DNA from: Candidatus Nanopelagicales bacterium
GTDB lineage: Bacteria > Actinomycetota > Actinomycetes > Nanopelagicales > Nanopelagicaceae
Direction of reading: 5' to 3'
DNA: 64,000 nt
Assembly: GCA_030834095.1 (NCBI GenBank)
Contig: JAURGA010000001.1
Location: 40,018 to 104,017 of the forward strand
Both the position numbers and the translations under genes were made by a program. Shown piece after piece: positions 49,765 through 58,410 of this stretch. The notes under the pieces were generated by a model that worked only from the letters and a program-made list of their open reading frames with translations, was not told the origin of the DNA and searched no databases. Positions within the stretch are counted from its first letter, which is position 1, and the number at the start of each line of letters is the position of its first letter.

Positions 49765-50919
49765 ATGGCCGGTAACTCGAACAACCCTGATGGACCAGTT
49801 ACTCCATGGTGGATTTCAGATTATAAAGTTGTAACAGCGCAAGACATTAAGAAGCGAAATACCAGAACCGTAAGTTTCGGAATTGCGATTGCAATGGCCT
49901 TAATTGCTGGAGTAGTTGGAAGCATTGTTGGGCGAACTTCGGCAGAACTTGATACACGAACCAATTTAGTATCAACAGAGAGCACAATCGAACGTAGACC
50001 AGGGTCAATTGCCGGAATTGCAGCTCGGGTTTCACCATCAGTGGTGTCGATTGAAGTCAGCAGAGGCAACAGTGGTGGTTCTGGGTCAGGATTCTTTCTC
50101 GATAACACCGGGCACATACTTACAAATAACCATGTGATCTCACTTGTTGCAACAGCTGGTGCTTCGATGCGAGTTCAATTAGCTAACGGCAAGACTTATG
50201 GCGCCGAATTAATTGGTCGCGATATTGCATATGATTTAGCAGTAATCAAAATTAAAGTAATCGATGCGCCTGCATTACAACTGGGTGATAGCGATGCGGT
50301 TCAAGTTGGCGATGGTGTAATCGCAATTGGCTCACCACTTGGCTTAACCGGAACTGTTACATCAGGAATCATTAGTGCAAAAAATCGCCCTGTAACATCT
50401 GGAAGCGGAACTAGAGAGAGCTCATTTATAAATGCTATTCAGACTGATGCCGCAATTAATCCTGGCAACTCTGGTGGTCCATTGGTAGATCTTTCAGGTG
50501 CAGTCATTGGAGTGAACTCTGCAATCGCCACAACCGGTTCAGTATTTAGCGGCCAGAGTGGATCGATTGGATTGGGTTTTGCAATACCAATTAATCAAGC
50601 ACGGAAAACTGCTGATCAATTAATTAAAAATGGTAGTTCTACTTATCCAATTATGGGCGTCTCTCTTGACATTGCCTTCAATGGAACCGGTGCGAGGATT
50701 CCTGATGCGGCTGGCTCTGTAACTCCAAATGGTCCAGCGGATCGTGCTGGAATTAAACCTGGGGATGTCATCATTGAAATTGCTGGCAAGGCGATAAATA
50801 CTGCGGATGAGGCAATCATTAAGGTTCGCTCATTTAACGTTGGTGACAAGATTGAAATTAAATTCAAACGCGACGGCGTTACCAAAGATGTCTCACTTGT
50901 GCTTGTCGCTGCAAAATAA
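49765..50919 (+). CDS. htrA: Membrane-anchored HtrA/DegP-type serine protease with PDZ
   Basis: The 384-residue protein has a single transmembrane anchor (about residues 35-58), a trypsin-like domain with His (LTNNHV), Asp (YDLAVIKI) and Ser (GNSGGPL), and a C-terminal PDZ domain (GVSLDIAFNG; PADRAGIKPGDVIIEIAGK). It degrades or refolds misfolded envelope proteins. An RseA anti-sigma gene that HtrA often sits next to is absent. The gene after it is tatB. Confidence 0.92.
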   Translation: MAGNSNNPDGPVTPWWISDYKVVTAQDIKKRNTRTVSFGIAIAMALIAGVVGSIVGRTSAELDTRTNLVSTESTIERRPGSIAGIAARVSPSVVSIEVSRGNSGGSGSGFFLDNTGHILTNNHVISLVATAGASMRVQLANGKTYGAELIGRDIAYDLAVIKIKVIDAPALQLGDSDAVQVGDGVIAIGSPLGLTGTVTSGIISAKNRPVTSGSGTRESSFINAIQTDAAINPGNSGGPLVDLSGAVIGVNSAIATTGSVFSGQSGSIGLGFAIPINQARKTADQLIKNGSSTYPIMGVSLDIAFNGTGARIPDAAGSVTPNGPADRAGIKPGDVIIEIAGKAINTADEAIIKVRSFNVGDKIEIKFKRDGVTKDVSLVLVAAK

Positions 50920-50942
50920 ATGCAGATAACTGAAATTAGGGA

Positions 50943-50948
50943 TAGGCT
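50943..50948 (+). promoter_or_regulatory. -10 element of a leaderless tatB promoter
   Basis: TAGGCT lies exactly six bases before the ATG at 50955, within the short gap after htrA. Confidence 0.4.
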
Positions 50949-50954
50949 TCGAAA

Positions 50955-51260
50955 ATGTTCGGAATCGGTGCTGGGGAGTTCATTGCGATAGCCTTGGTTG
51001 CTGCAGTTTTAGTCGGTCCCGATCGGCTACCAAAATTAACCTCCGACTTAGCAAGTCTTATTCGCAAAGTTCGCAATCTGGCGCAGGGAGCAACTAAGGA
51101 TTTACGCCAGAATCTTGGGCCCGGTTATGAAGATTTGACCGTCGCGGATTTAAACCCGAAGAAGTTTATTTCAAGGCACGTCAGTGAAGCTTTGGCGGAA
51201 CCTGCAGCTGAAATAGCAGAAATAAAAAAAGCTGCGAAGATTGATCCCGATTTACTATGA
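50955..51260 (+). CDS. tatB: Sec-independent translocase subunit TatB
   Basis: The 101-residue protein has a single N-terminal membrane helix (IGAGEFIAIALVAAVLVG), a GPDRLPKL turn and an amphipathic helix (LASLIRKVRNLAQGATKDL), the TatA/TatB pattern. With TatC it exports folded twin-arginine proteins; TatA and TatC are not in this window. A conserved htrA-tatB pair is known in actinobacteria. It overlaps the next gene by four bases. Confidence 0.9.
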   Translation: MFGIGAGEFIAIALVAAVLVGPDRLPKLTSDLASLIRKVRNLAQGATKDLRQNLGPGYEDLTVADLNPKKFISRHVSEALAEPAAEIAEIKKAAKIDPDLL

Positions 51261-52381
51261 CAAGTGCAATAGTTGAAAGAATTCACGAAGCGCTAAAGGG
51301 TGTTTCTGATCCAGAATTACATCGCCCACTTCCAGAATTAGGAATGGTGCAATCAGTTGAATTCGTAAATGGTGTTGCTGCAATAACAATTCTGTTAACC
51401 ATCTCTGGTTGCCCAATGCGCGATAGGTTGCAGAAAGATATTTCAGACTCGCTCGAACCGATTACTGAAGTGAAGTCTCTCGATTTAACTTTCGGCGTTA
51501 TGAATGAAGAACAACGCAACAATGTTAAGAAGTTGTTAAATGGTGGTCGCGAAAAATTCATTCCATTTGCCCAACCAGATTCGCTGACCCGGGTCATAGG
51601 AATTGCCTCAGGCAAAGGTGGCGTCGGAAAATCATCAGTAACTGCAAATTTGGCAGTTGCAGCAGCACAGAAAGGTTTGAAAGTTGGAATTTTGGATGCC
51701 GATGTTTACGGACATTCAATTCCAAGACTAATGGGAATTGTTGGCAAGCGACCAACAGCAATTGATCAAACTTTTATTCCAGTCGAGGCATATGGCGTAA
51801 AAGTTGTTTCAATGGAGATGTTTAAGCCAGAGCGTTCAGATGCAGTTGCATTTCGGGGGCCGATGTTGCATAAGGTTCTAGAACAATTATTGAGTGATGC
51901 TTATTGGGGAGATCTTGATTTACTCCTTTTGGATTTGCCACCAGGCACCGGTGACATTGCAATCTCATTGGGCCAGCTATTACCAGCATCGGAAATTATT
52001 GTTGTTACTACACCACAAATTGCGGCTGCTGAAGTTTCAGAGCGTGCTGGACGAATCGCTCACCAATTAAAACAGCACATCATTGGGGTTATCGAAAATA
52101 TGTCGGACTCGGCTTGTGCTAAATGCGGAGAACCAATTGCGATATTTGGCACGGGTGGCGGATTGGAAACCGCAAAACAACTATCTGAATTAGTTGGCGC
52201 TGATGTTGCATTGATTGGGCAGATTCCATTTGCCCCTGCACTGCGTGAGGGTGGAGATATCGGAAATCCAATTGTTATAAGTGATCCAACATGTCCAGCA
52301 AGTGAATCTTTCGCGGCGATAGTCGAGAAAATTACCCTTCGGCCGAAGTCTCTAGTTGGGGTCAGGCTCTCCCTCTCTTAA
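51257..52381 (+). CDS. mrp: Mrp/ApbC-type iron-sulfur cluster carrier ATPase
   Basis: The 374-residue protein has an N-terminal MIP18/DUF59 domain (about 1-95; ELGMVQSVEFVNG), then a P-loop ATPase with GIASGKGGVGKSSVTANLA, LDADVYGHSIPRLM, LLDLPPGTGDI and a CxxC pair (CAKCGEPIA) that binds a bridging Fe-S cluster. It delivers clusters to target proteins in the cytoplasm. Confidence 0.93.
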   Translation: MTSAIVERIHEALKGVSDPELHRPLPELGMVQSVEFVNGVAAITILLTISGCPMRDRLQKDISDSLEPITEVKSLDLTFGVMNEEQRNNVKKLLNGGREKFIPFAQPDSLTRVIGIASGKGGVGKSSVTANLAVAAAQKGLKVGILDADVYGHSIPRLMGIVGKRPTAIDQTFIPVEAYGVKVVSMEMFKPERSDAVAFRGPMLHKVLEQLLSDAYWGDLDLLLLDLPPGTGDIAISLGQLLPASEIIVVTTPQIAAAEVSERAGRIAHQLKQHIIGVIENMSDSACAKCGEPIAIFGTGGGLETAKQLSELVGADVALIGQIPFAPALREGGDIGNPIVISDPTCPASESFAAIVEKITLRPKSLVGVRLSLS

Positions 52382-52388
52382 CATCGCC

Positions 52389-52394
52389 TAAGAT
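52389..52394 (+). promoter_or_regulatory. -10 element of a leaderless promoter (MgtE_N/CBS gene)
   Basis: TAAGAT lies exactly six bases before the ATG at 52401. Confidence 0.5.
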
Positions 52395-52400
52395 TGGGAT

Positions 52401-53738
52401 ATGAGAACGCCACCAGTAAAGAGCATCAACACGGTGGCTAAACGGTTCGCCGGCCGCAGCGAATTAGCCTTGAAACGTAAAAGTATTCGCGAATCTTTGG
52501 TCTCATTAGCTGGCTTAATTGGTAAGCCCGTTAAATATCAAGGCGGAAAAGAAATTGGGCGCCTTGTAGATGTTGTAGTTAGACATGGGGAAGATTCATA
52601 TCCACCAGTATCAGGATTAATCATAAAAGTTGGTCAGAGCAAATCATTTATTGATGGTGCCAGAATTTCAAAGTTAGCGCAGAATGAAATTGAATTATCT
52701 TCAGCAAAAGTGGACCTGACAGAATTCACAAGACGCGAGGGTGAATCCTTGTTGGAAGCTGATGTTCTAGACCATCAAATTGTCGATGTAAATGGGCTCC
52801 GGGTAGTTCGGTCTTCCGATCTTTACTTGGCACCACTAGATCGTGAAATTCGAGTTGTGGGGGTAGATATTTCATTTAAAGCATTCATTCGCAGAATTTT
52901 CCCAGGTGCGCTTGGCCGTGGACCAATTCCAAAGCATGTTATTGACTGGGCGAATGTGGCTTCGCTGGCACATGGAACTGGAGTTGTTAAATCCACCGAA
53001 TCTCGCGCTGCGCTTGGACAACTTCGGCCAGCAGATTTGGCAGACTTGATTGAGGATTTAGCAGGCCGTGAACGAAATGCCTTAATCGAAATGCTCGATC
53101 CAGATCTCGCTGCAGATGCGTTAGAAGAGATGGAAGATGAAGAGTTACAAGGATTATTGCGTGGCTTATCAGCACAGAGATCTGCCGAACTGGTTTCACG
53201 CATGGAGCCAGATGAAGGTGCCGAAGTTCTTCGTGACTTAGATGACAATCACCGTGAAAGTATTTTATTGGAGATGGATGTTTCGGTCGCAAAGCAACTT
53301 CGCAAGCTGGTTGAATTCGATGAAACTCTTGCTGGTGGAATCATGACTTCTCACATGCTTATTACTCACGAAGACGATACGGTTGCATCAGCTTTAGCAC
53401 TTCTAGTTGATCATAAAGGGCGCGATATTTCAGATGGCATTGTTGTAGTAGATGCTCGCGGAAAACTTCTTGATCACATTCAAATTATCGAGTTAATAGC
53501 TGCAAAACCCAGCGCTAAATTGTCATCCCTAATGGGTCCGCCATTTCCAACTACAGTGAACTTAAATACTAGGCTAGATGAAGTAATTGATGAATTTGCA
53601 AACAATCGTGGATCTTCAATAATTGTTGTCGATGAAAAAAATAAACCAGTTGGTCGAATTCTTGCCGATGATCTGGTTGATGCGCTGGCATCAACATCAG
53701 ATACCCAAGGTTTCTCTCAGGGAAGTGGTGCGCTCTAA
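52401..53738 (+). CDS. Soluble MgtE_N plus CBS-domain protein (Rv1232c-like)
   Basis: The 445-residue protein is made of a PRC-barrel-like part (LIGKPVKYQGGKEIGRLVDVVV, repeated at VLDHQIVDVNGLRVV), an MgtE intracellular N domain (LRPADLADLIEDLAGRERNAL; LLRGLSAQRSAELVSRM) and two CBS domains (GIMTSHMLITHEDDTV; DEFANNRGSSIIVVDEKNK). The five transmembrane helices of a full MgtE Mg2+ channel are missing. It is followed without gap (TAATG) by an NRAMP-like transporter, so it could be a Mg2+-sensing partner of that transporter; this is inference. Confidence 0.85.
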   Translation: MRTPPVKSINTVAKRFAGRSELALKRKSIRESLVSLAGLIGKPVKYQGGKEIGRLVDVVVRHGEDSYPPVSGLIIKVGQSKSFIDGARISKLAQNEIELSSAKVDLTEFTRREGESLLEADVLDHQIVDVNGLRVVRSSDLYLAPLDREIRVVGVDISFKAFIRRIFPGALGRGPIPKHVIDWANVASLAHGTGVVKSTESRAALGQLRPADLADLIEDLAGRERNALIEMLDPDLAADALEEMEDEELQGLLRGLSAQRSAELVSRMEPDEGAEVLRDLDDNHRESILLEMDVSVAKQLRKLVEFDETLAGGIMTSHMLITHEDDTVASALALLVDHKGRDISDGIVVVDARGKLLDHIQIIELIAAKPSAKLSSLMGPPFPTTVNLNTRLDEVIDEFANNRGSSIIVVDEKNKPVGRILADDLVDALASTSDTQGFSQGSGAL

Positions 53739-54982
53739 TGGCAAATAGAACAACGCTGTCACCAAAGAAAATTCGAATAGCAGCATTTGTGGCTGTAATG
53801 GGTCCAGGGCTTATTGCTGGACTTGCTGACAATGATCCTGCAGGCATTACAACTTACTCAGTTCTCGGTGCTGATTATGGTTATCAACTGCTCTGGGTTT
53901 TGGTTGCTTCGATGTTGGCGCTCATTGTCTTACATGATTTAGCAGCAAGAATTGGCGTTGTTACTCGCCAAGGAATGATTGGCTTGATTCGCCAGAAATA
54001 TGGTGCAAGAGCGGGAACCTTAAGTGCAGGTGCGCTAATTCTTGCAAATGTTGGAACAATGACTGCAGAGTTCGCCGGCATTGCAGCTGCAGGACAGCTA
54101 TTTGGTTTTAGCAAGTATGTAACAGTTCCAGTGGCTGCGATTGCAGTTTCATTTCTGGTATTACGTAATTCATTTGCCACGGTTGAGAAAGTTTTCTTTA
54201 TTATCTCCGCTGGTTTTATCGCCTACATAATTGCTGGCTTTATGTCAGGACCTGATTGGGGGGCAGCAGCTCGCGGCGCTCTAGTCCCAACAATCCCATT
54301 TACCGAAGAAGCTATTTTTATTGCAACTGCAACAATCGGAACGACACTTGCACCTTGGGGGCTGGCTTTTATTCAGTCGTATGCCGTTGATAAGAGATTA
54401 ACCAAAGATGATTTAAAACTTCTAAGAGTTGATGTTTGGACAGGTTCTCTGCTCACCGGAGTAATTGGTTTCTTTGTGGTTGTTACTTGCGCTGCAACTC
54501 TGCATAAGCAGGGGATTCAAATAAATGATGCTGCTGATGCCGCAATTGCTCTTGAACCGCTGGCCGGGGCCCTAGCCAAAGAACTATTTGCCATTGGCTT
54601 AATTGGCGCAGCGCTTCTTGCTGCTTCGATTCTTCCGCTATCAACCGCATATTCAATAAGCGATTTAACTGGTAGACCAGCAGCGTTAGATGACAGTCCT
54701 AGGGAAGCACCACTTTTTTATCTCACCTTTGGCTTGATAACCGGAGTCAGTGCTTTCTTAATTTTGATTCCTGGTGCACCATTAATCAAAATTCTCATTA
54801 TCACACAAGTAATTAATGCAGTTCTGTTGTTGCCATTATTGATTTACATGTTTGGCATCTCCAAAGATAAGCAACTAATGGGTGAATTTGTAGCTACTCG
54901 CACGATGAAAACGATTTATTCGATCATAATTACAGTTGTTGGATTCGCAATTGGTTGCATGCTCTGGTTTATGATTAATTAA
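53738..54982 (+). CDS. NRAMP-related divalent metal transporter
   Basis: The 414-residue protein has about 11 membrane helices of the NRAMP/LeuT type. The TM1 metal motif reads DNDPAG (residues 31-36) instead of DPGN, and the TM6 motif reads LAPWGLAF instead of MPHNLYLH, so the Mn/Fe-selective Met and His are Ala and Trp. This altered site resembles the NRAMP-related Mg2+ transporters (NRMT) more than MntH; the ion is therefore uncertain. Its pairing with an MgtE_N/CBS protein supports Mg2+ or regulated transport. Confidence 0.85.
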   Translation: MANRTTLSPKKIRIAAFVAVMGPGLIAGLADNDPAGITTYSVLGADYGYQLLWVLVASMLALIVLHDLAARIGVVTRQGMIGLIRQKYGARAGTLSAGALILANVGTMTAEFAGIAAAGQLFGFSKYVTVPVAAIAVSFLVLRNSFATVEKVFFIISAGFIAYIIAGFMSGPDWGAAARGALVPTIPFTEEAIFIATATIGTTLAPWGLAFIQSYAVDKRLTKDDLKLLRVDVWTGSLLTGVIGFFVVVTCAATLHKQGIQINDAADAAIALEPLAGALAKELFAIGLIGAALLAASILPLSTAYSISDLTGRPAALDDSPREAPLFYLTFGLITGVSAFLILIPGAPLIKILIITQVINAVLLLPLLIYMFGISKDKQLMGEFVATRTMKTIYSIIITVVGFAIGCMLWFMIN

Positions 54983-55881
54983 TGAGCAAACATGACCACA
55001 CTGCAATCCCTGGAGCCAAAGACTTAGGACTTCTATCTATTGGTGTGGTTGGTATTGGAACTTCTGGTCCAGTTATCGCAGCTAGCATCATGCCGGTGCC
55101 CTCACTAATTTTTTGGCGCAATCTCGGTGGCGCGTTAATGATGCTTCCCTTTGCACTTAAAAGAGCAGAGTGGCGAACCAAGGATCAGCAGCGAGCCATT
55201 GCCTGGTCAGCTCTTGCCGGTTTTTTTCTTGCAATGCACTTCATATGTTTCTTTCTTGCAATGCGATACACAAGTGTTGCAACTGGGACTGCACTCACCG
55301 CTTTGCAACCGATTTTTGCCGCAATTTTCTTTAAGGTTCGCGGTGGAGTAATTCCCTCACGTGCATGGAGTGGAATGCTGATTGCATTTTTCTCAGTAGC
55401 GCTAATTACCGGCATCGATCTTCAGATTAGCCTGCGCAATTTTGCTGGAGATTTGCTTGCGATATTAGGTGCTGCTCTGTCAGCCGGGTATGTCTTGATT
55501 GGATCTAAAGCCCAGCAAAAACTAACAACATCTACTTATACAACTGTTTGTTATCTGACCTGCGCAGTGACTGGGTTTGTTATTGCGATTGCAAGTGGAA
55601 GCGAGCTCTTTAACTTTCAAGCGGGGCAATGGTGGTTGGTATTGGCTCTGATAATTGGCGCTCAATTCCTGGGTCACACAATGTTCAATATGACACTCTC
55701 TCGGGTTTCGCCAGTTATCGTTTCACTGGTTGTCTTCTTTGAAGTTCCAGTAAGCGCGATTATTGCTTTTATCTGGCTAGATCAAATTCCTGCTGCTGGA
55801 ATAATTCCGGGAATTATTGGGCTATTAATAGGCTGCGGTATCTTTGTTTCACGAGCGAAAGTGCGGCCAGATAATGATTGA
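54982..55881 (+). CDS. EamA/DMT-family transporter
   Basis: The 299-residue protein has ten membrane segments in two EamA repeats (FWRNLGGALMMLPFAL; TALQPIFAAIFFKVRGG in the first; VSLVVFFEVPVSAIIAFIWL in the second). Likely a metabolite exporter; substrate unknown. It starts at TAATG overlapping the metal transporter stop and overlaps the PHP gene by eight bases. Confidence 0.82.
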   Translation: MSKHDHTAIPGAKDLGLLSIGVVGIGTSGPVIAASIMPVPSLIFWRNLGGALMMLPFALKRAEWRTKDQQRAIAWSALAGFFLAMHFICFFLAMRYTSVATGTALTALQPIFAAIFFKVRGGVIPSRAWSGMLIAFFSVALITGIDLQISLRNFAGDLLAILGAALSAGYVLIGSKAQQKLTTSTYTTVCYLTCAVTGFVIAIASGSELFNFQAGQWWLVLALIIGAQFLGHTMFNMTLSRVSPVIVSLVVFFEVPVSAIIAFIWLDQIPAAGIIPGIIGLLIGCGIFVSRAKVRPDND

Positions 55882-56719
55882 TCTTCATACTCATTCACTT
55901 GCGAGTGATGGCACAGATACTCCGGGCGAACTTATAAATAAAGCACATGCTCGTGGAATTTCAGTTTTAGGCCTGATGGATCACGACACTGTTGCCGGGT
56001 GGGATGACGCTACTAGTAATCTGCGACCAGGTATGTCTCTTGTATTAGGTTCAGAAATTTCTTGCCAAACTTTAGATGGCACCAGTGTCCATATGCTTGG
56101 TATGTTATTCGATCGTGAAAATACTGCTCTCGCAGAAGTTCTATCCACTACTCGTGACAATCGATTAACTCGAATGAATCGCATAATTGGGCGGCTAAAT
56201 GAAGCTGGATTTGAAATAACTATTGAAGATGTTCTGGCACAACTTGCTCCAGGCGCAACTCTTGGTCGCCCACACCTTGCCGATGCCTTAATTGCTAAGA
56301 AGATTGTGGCAAGTAGAGATGAAGCATTCACCGAACTGCTTCACAATAATTCTAAATACTATATCTCTCACTATTCACCAACGCCTGAAGATGCAATTAA
56401 GTTAATTAAGCAAGCTGGTGGAGTTGCAGTTATTGCTCATCCACTTGCTTCACTGCGCGGGCGGACTGTAAGTATCGATAGTTTTAAATCAATGGTTGAG
56501 GCCGGATTAGATGGAATTGAAATTTCTCATCGCGATCAGAGCGAAGATGAGCGTCAATTGCTGCGCGAGGTAGTTGAGCAATATGGCATTATTGCCACTG
56601 GTTCGAGTGACTACCACGGTAATGGAAAGTTAAATGAGTTGGCAGAATTTACGACTACGCCCGAAGATTTCGAAGCCTTAGAATCTAAGGCAGATGCAAG
56701 AAGAGTGGTCCGCAAATGA
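55874..56719 (+). CDS. PHP-domain phosphoesterase
   Basis: The 281-residue metal-dependent phosphoesterase begins MIDLHTHSLASDGTDTP and has LGLMDHDTV, VIAHPLAS and TGSSDYHG, covering the PHP metal ligands. Close relatives (YciV/RNase AM, TrpH-like) act on 3',5'-bisphosphonucleotides or 5' RNA ends. ATG 55874 is chosen because the domain starts there. It overlaps MarC by four bases (ATGA). Confidence 0.88.
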   Translation: MIDLHTHSLASDGTDTPGELINKAHARGISVLGLMDHDTVAGWDDATSNLRPGMSLVLGSEISCQTLDGTSVHMLGMLFDRENTALAEVLSTTRDNRLTRMNRIIGRLNEAGFEITIEDVLAQLAPGATLGRPHLADALIAKKIVASRDEAFTELLHNNSKYYISHYSPTPEDAIKLIKQAGGVAVIAHPLASLRGRTVSIDSFKSMVEAGLDGIEISHRDQSEDERQLLREVVEQYGIIATGSSDYHGNGKLNELAEFTTTPEDFEALESKADARRVVRK

Positions 56720-57336
56720 ACGATGTCCTCTTAGTTTCAGCAACAACATTTGGAATTCAAGCTTTCGTAACGCTATTTGTCATCATGGATCCACCTGGCG
56801 CAACCCCAATATTTTTAGCTCTAGTTAAAAATGAACCATCTCGTAAACGAATTCTGATGGCCTGGCAAGGCGCAACAGTTTCGCTAATTGTGATTGTTGT
56901 CTTCGCAATTTTTGGAAAGTTTCTTCTCGACTATTTGCATATCTCAGTTGAGGCCCTGCAAGGCGCAGGAGGGCTTCTTTTATTGCTAATCGCCCTCGAA
57001 CTGTTAACTGGGCGAGATAGTTCTAGTGATAACTCTAAGGATGTAAATGTCGCGCTAGTTCCTCTCGGAACACCGCTACTGGCTGGTCCTGGAGCGATAG
57101 TCACAACAATCGTCTTCGTACAAAATGCTGAAACTACTTCTATGAAATTAGCTTTAGCAGCTGCAATCGTCGCTGTTCATTTAGCAATCGGATTGACCTT
57201 GATGTTCTCGACAAAAATTGTCTCTATTATTAAGGAGTCAGGCGTAACTTTGCTAGCAAGGATTGCAGGTTTACTTCTTGCAGCAATTGCAGTGGAGATG
57301 ATTGTTCAGGCAGTTAAAGGATTCTTTAATCTTTAG
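56716..57336 (+). CDS. MarC-family membrane protein
   Basis: The 206-residue protein has about six membrane segments and the MarC features FVIMDPPGATPIFLAL, LLLLIALELLTG and LVPLGTPLLAGPGAIVTTI. Function is unsettled; the old antibiotic-resistance label is not supported. Its stop overlaps the DUF3107 stop on the opposite strand. Confidence 0.88.
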   Translation: MNDVLLVSATTFGIQAFVTLFVIMDPPGATPIFLALVKNEPSRKRILMAWQGATVSLIVIVVFAIFGKFLLDYLHISVEALQGAGGLLLLLIALELLTGRDSSSDNSKDVNVALVPLGTPLLAGPGAIVTTIVFVQNAETTSMKLALAAAIVAVHLAIGLTLMFSTKIVSIIKESGVTLLARIAGLLLAAIAVEMIVQAVKGFFNL

Positions 57337-57590
57337 GCTGAAGCAAAACCAACTTTTCGCTCTTCACTCTGTCCAACTTCGACAAAAGAAATCTTGTTGT
57401 TAGCTATTATAGTTTGACGGCCACGGATATCGGTAAGGGTCAGAGATTTTCCTGAATCTAGCGCTAACGTCACCGCTTCAATAACTTTATCTAGCGCTAA
57501 TTCACACTCGATATGAAGTTCTTGGGTTGAATCTGAAATACCAATACGAACTTCTGTTGTAGATCCTAATGAGGCTTTTTTAGTTGACAT
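57333..57590 (-). CDS. DUF3107 protein
   Basis: The 85-residue protein matches the actinobacterial DUF3107 family (TB9.4 type): TEVRIGISDSTQELHIE, SLTLTDIRGRQTIIANNKISFVEVG and a KVGFA ending. Function unknown. It lies directly after a TetR gene, as Rv3208A does in M. tuberculosis. TAAACT lies exactly six bases before the ATG. Confidence 0.85.
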   Translation of the reverse strand: MSTKKASLGSTTEVRIGISDSTQELHIECELALDKVIEAVTLALDSGKSLTLTDIRGRQTIIANNKISFVEVGQSEERKVGFASA

Positions 57591-57596
57591 GCTCTT

Positions 57597-57602
57597 AGTT
57601 TA
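57597..57602 (-). promoter_or_regulatory. -10 element of a leaderless DUF3107 promoter
   Basis: On the minus strand TAAACT lies exactly six bases before the ATG at 57590. Confidence 0.4.
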
Positions 57603-57607
57603 ATCGA

Positions 57608-58246
57608 TTAATTTGCTTTAGGGAATCCAGAAATTCCACGCCAGATGAGATTTGAAACTAATTCGACCGCTGTTTCACGATCCAACTTTCCATCACGTTC
57701 TAACCAATGGCGGGCTGAAGTCTGTGCTGTTCCGATTAAGCCGACAGCGAGCATCATTGAAGCCTCTTTTGTTAATCCGGTATCAAGAGAAATAACTGCA
57801 CTGAGAGCGGCCGCTGAATCGTAAGTCATACGACTTAAGCGTTCACGAACTTGGGGCTCAACGCTCATGTCACTTTCAAAGAGCAATCTAAAAGCTTCAC
57901 CTTCACGGTTTATGAATCCAAAATAGGCATCAACGGTCGCATGAACACGCGCTGCGTTATCAGAAGTTGAAGCAATTGCTTTTTGAATATCAAAGACCAA
58001 GGAATCAATATGCAGGTCAAGAACTGCAAGATAGAGATCTAGCTTTGATGGAAAATGTTGATAGAGAACCGGCTTACTGACTTTCGCTCGGTCGGCAATC
58101 TCATCCATGGCGGCAGAGTGGTATCCGGCCTGTGTGAAAACTTCGAGCGCTGCAGCGAGGAGTTGCGTGCGACGCTCATCTCGAGGAAGGCGCCCTTTAT
58201 TTCCATTCATAGCCGCTGCTGGATCAGTGCTCATTGAGTTGCTCAT
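57608..58246 (-). CDS. TetR-family transcription regulator
   Basis: The 212-residue protein has an N-terminal TetR HTH (RRTQLLAAALEVFTQAGYHSAAMDEIADRAKVSKPVLYQHFPSKLDLY region, residues about 23-70) and a helical ligand domain. Position beside DUF3107 and near moeZ mirrors Rv3208 in M. tuberculosis. Three ATGs are possible; 58246 is favoured because TACGAT lies seven bases upstream. A palindrome at 58245-58255 overlaps its start and could be an autoregulatory operator. Confidence 0.88.
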   Translation of the reverse strand: MSNSMSTDPAAAMNGNKGRLPRDERRTQLLAAALEVFTQAGYHSAAMDEIADRAKVSKPVLYQHFPSKLDLYLAVLDLHIDSLVFDIQKAIASTSDNAARVHATVDAYFGFINREGEAFRLLFESDMSVEPQVRERLSRMTYDSAAALSAVISLDTGLTKEASMMLAVGLIGTAQTSARHWLERDGKLDRETAVELVSNLIWRGISGFPKAN

Positions 58247-58255
58247 TGGGCCAAT
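58245..58255. promoter_or_regulatory. Short palindrome at the tetR start
   Basis: ATTGG-G-CCAAT is a perfect palindrome around one base, spanning the start codon and the spacer after the TACGAT -10. It may be a TetR autoregulation site; the site is short, so the call is weak. Confidence 0.3.
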
Positions 58256-58259
58256 CGTA
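58254..58259 (-). promoter_or_regulatory. -10 element of a leaderless tetR promoter
   Basis: On the minus strand TACGAT lies seven bases before the ATG at 58246. Confidence 0.4.
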
Positions 58260-58410
58260 GGTGTATTGCGCTATTAATGCGAGTTTCTGCGAGCAACTTG
58301 CAAGAAGAATCTAATTTTCAATTTTGAATTGCGAGGAATATCAGCGAAAATTAGGGCGTTGTAATAATGGCCCAACTAAATAATTGGCAAAATTAAAGAG
58401 ATGAGTATTT

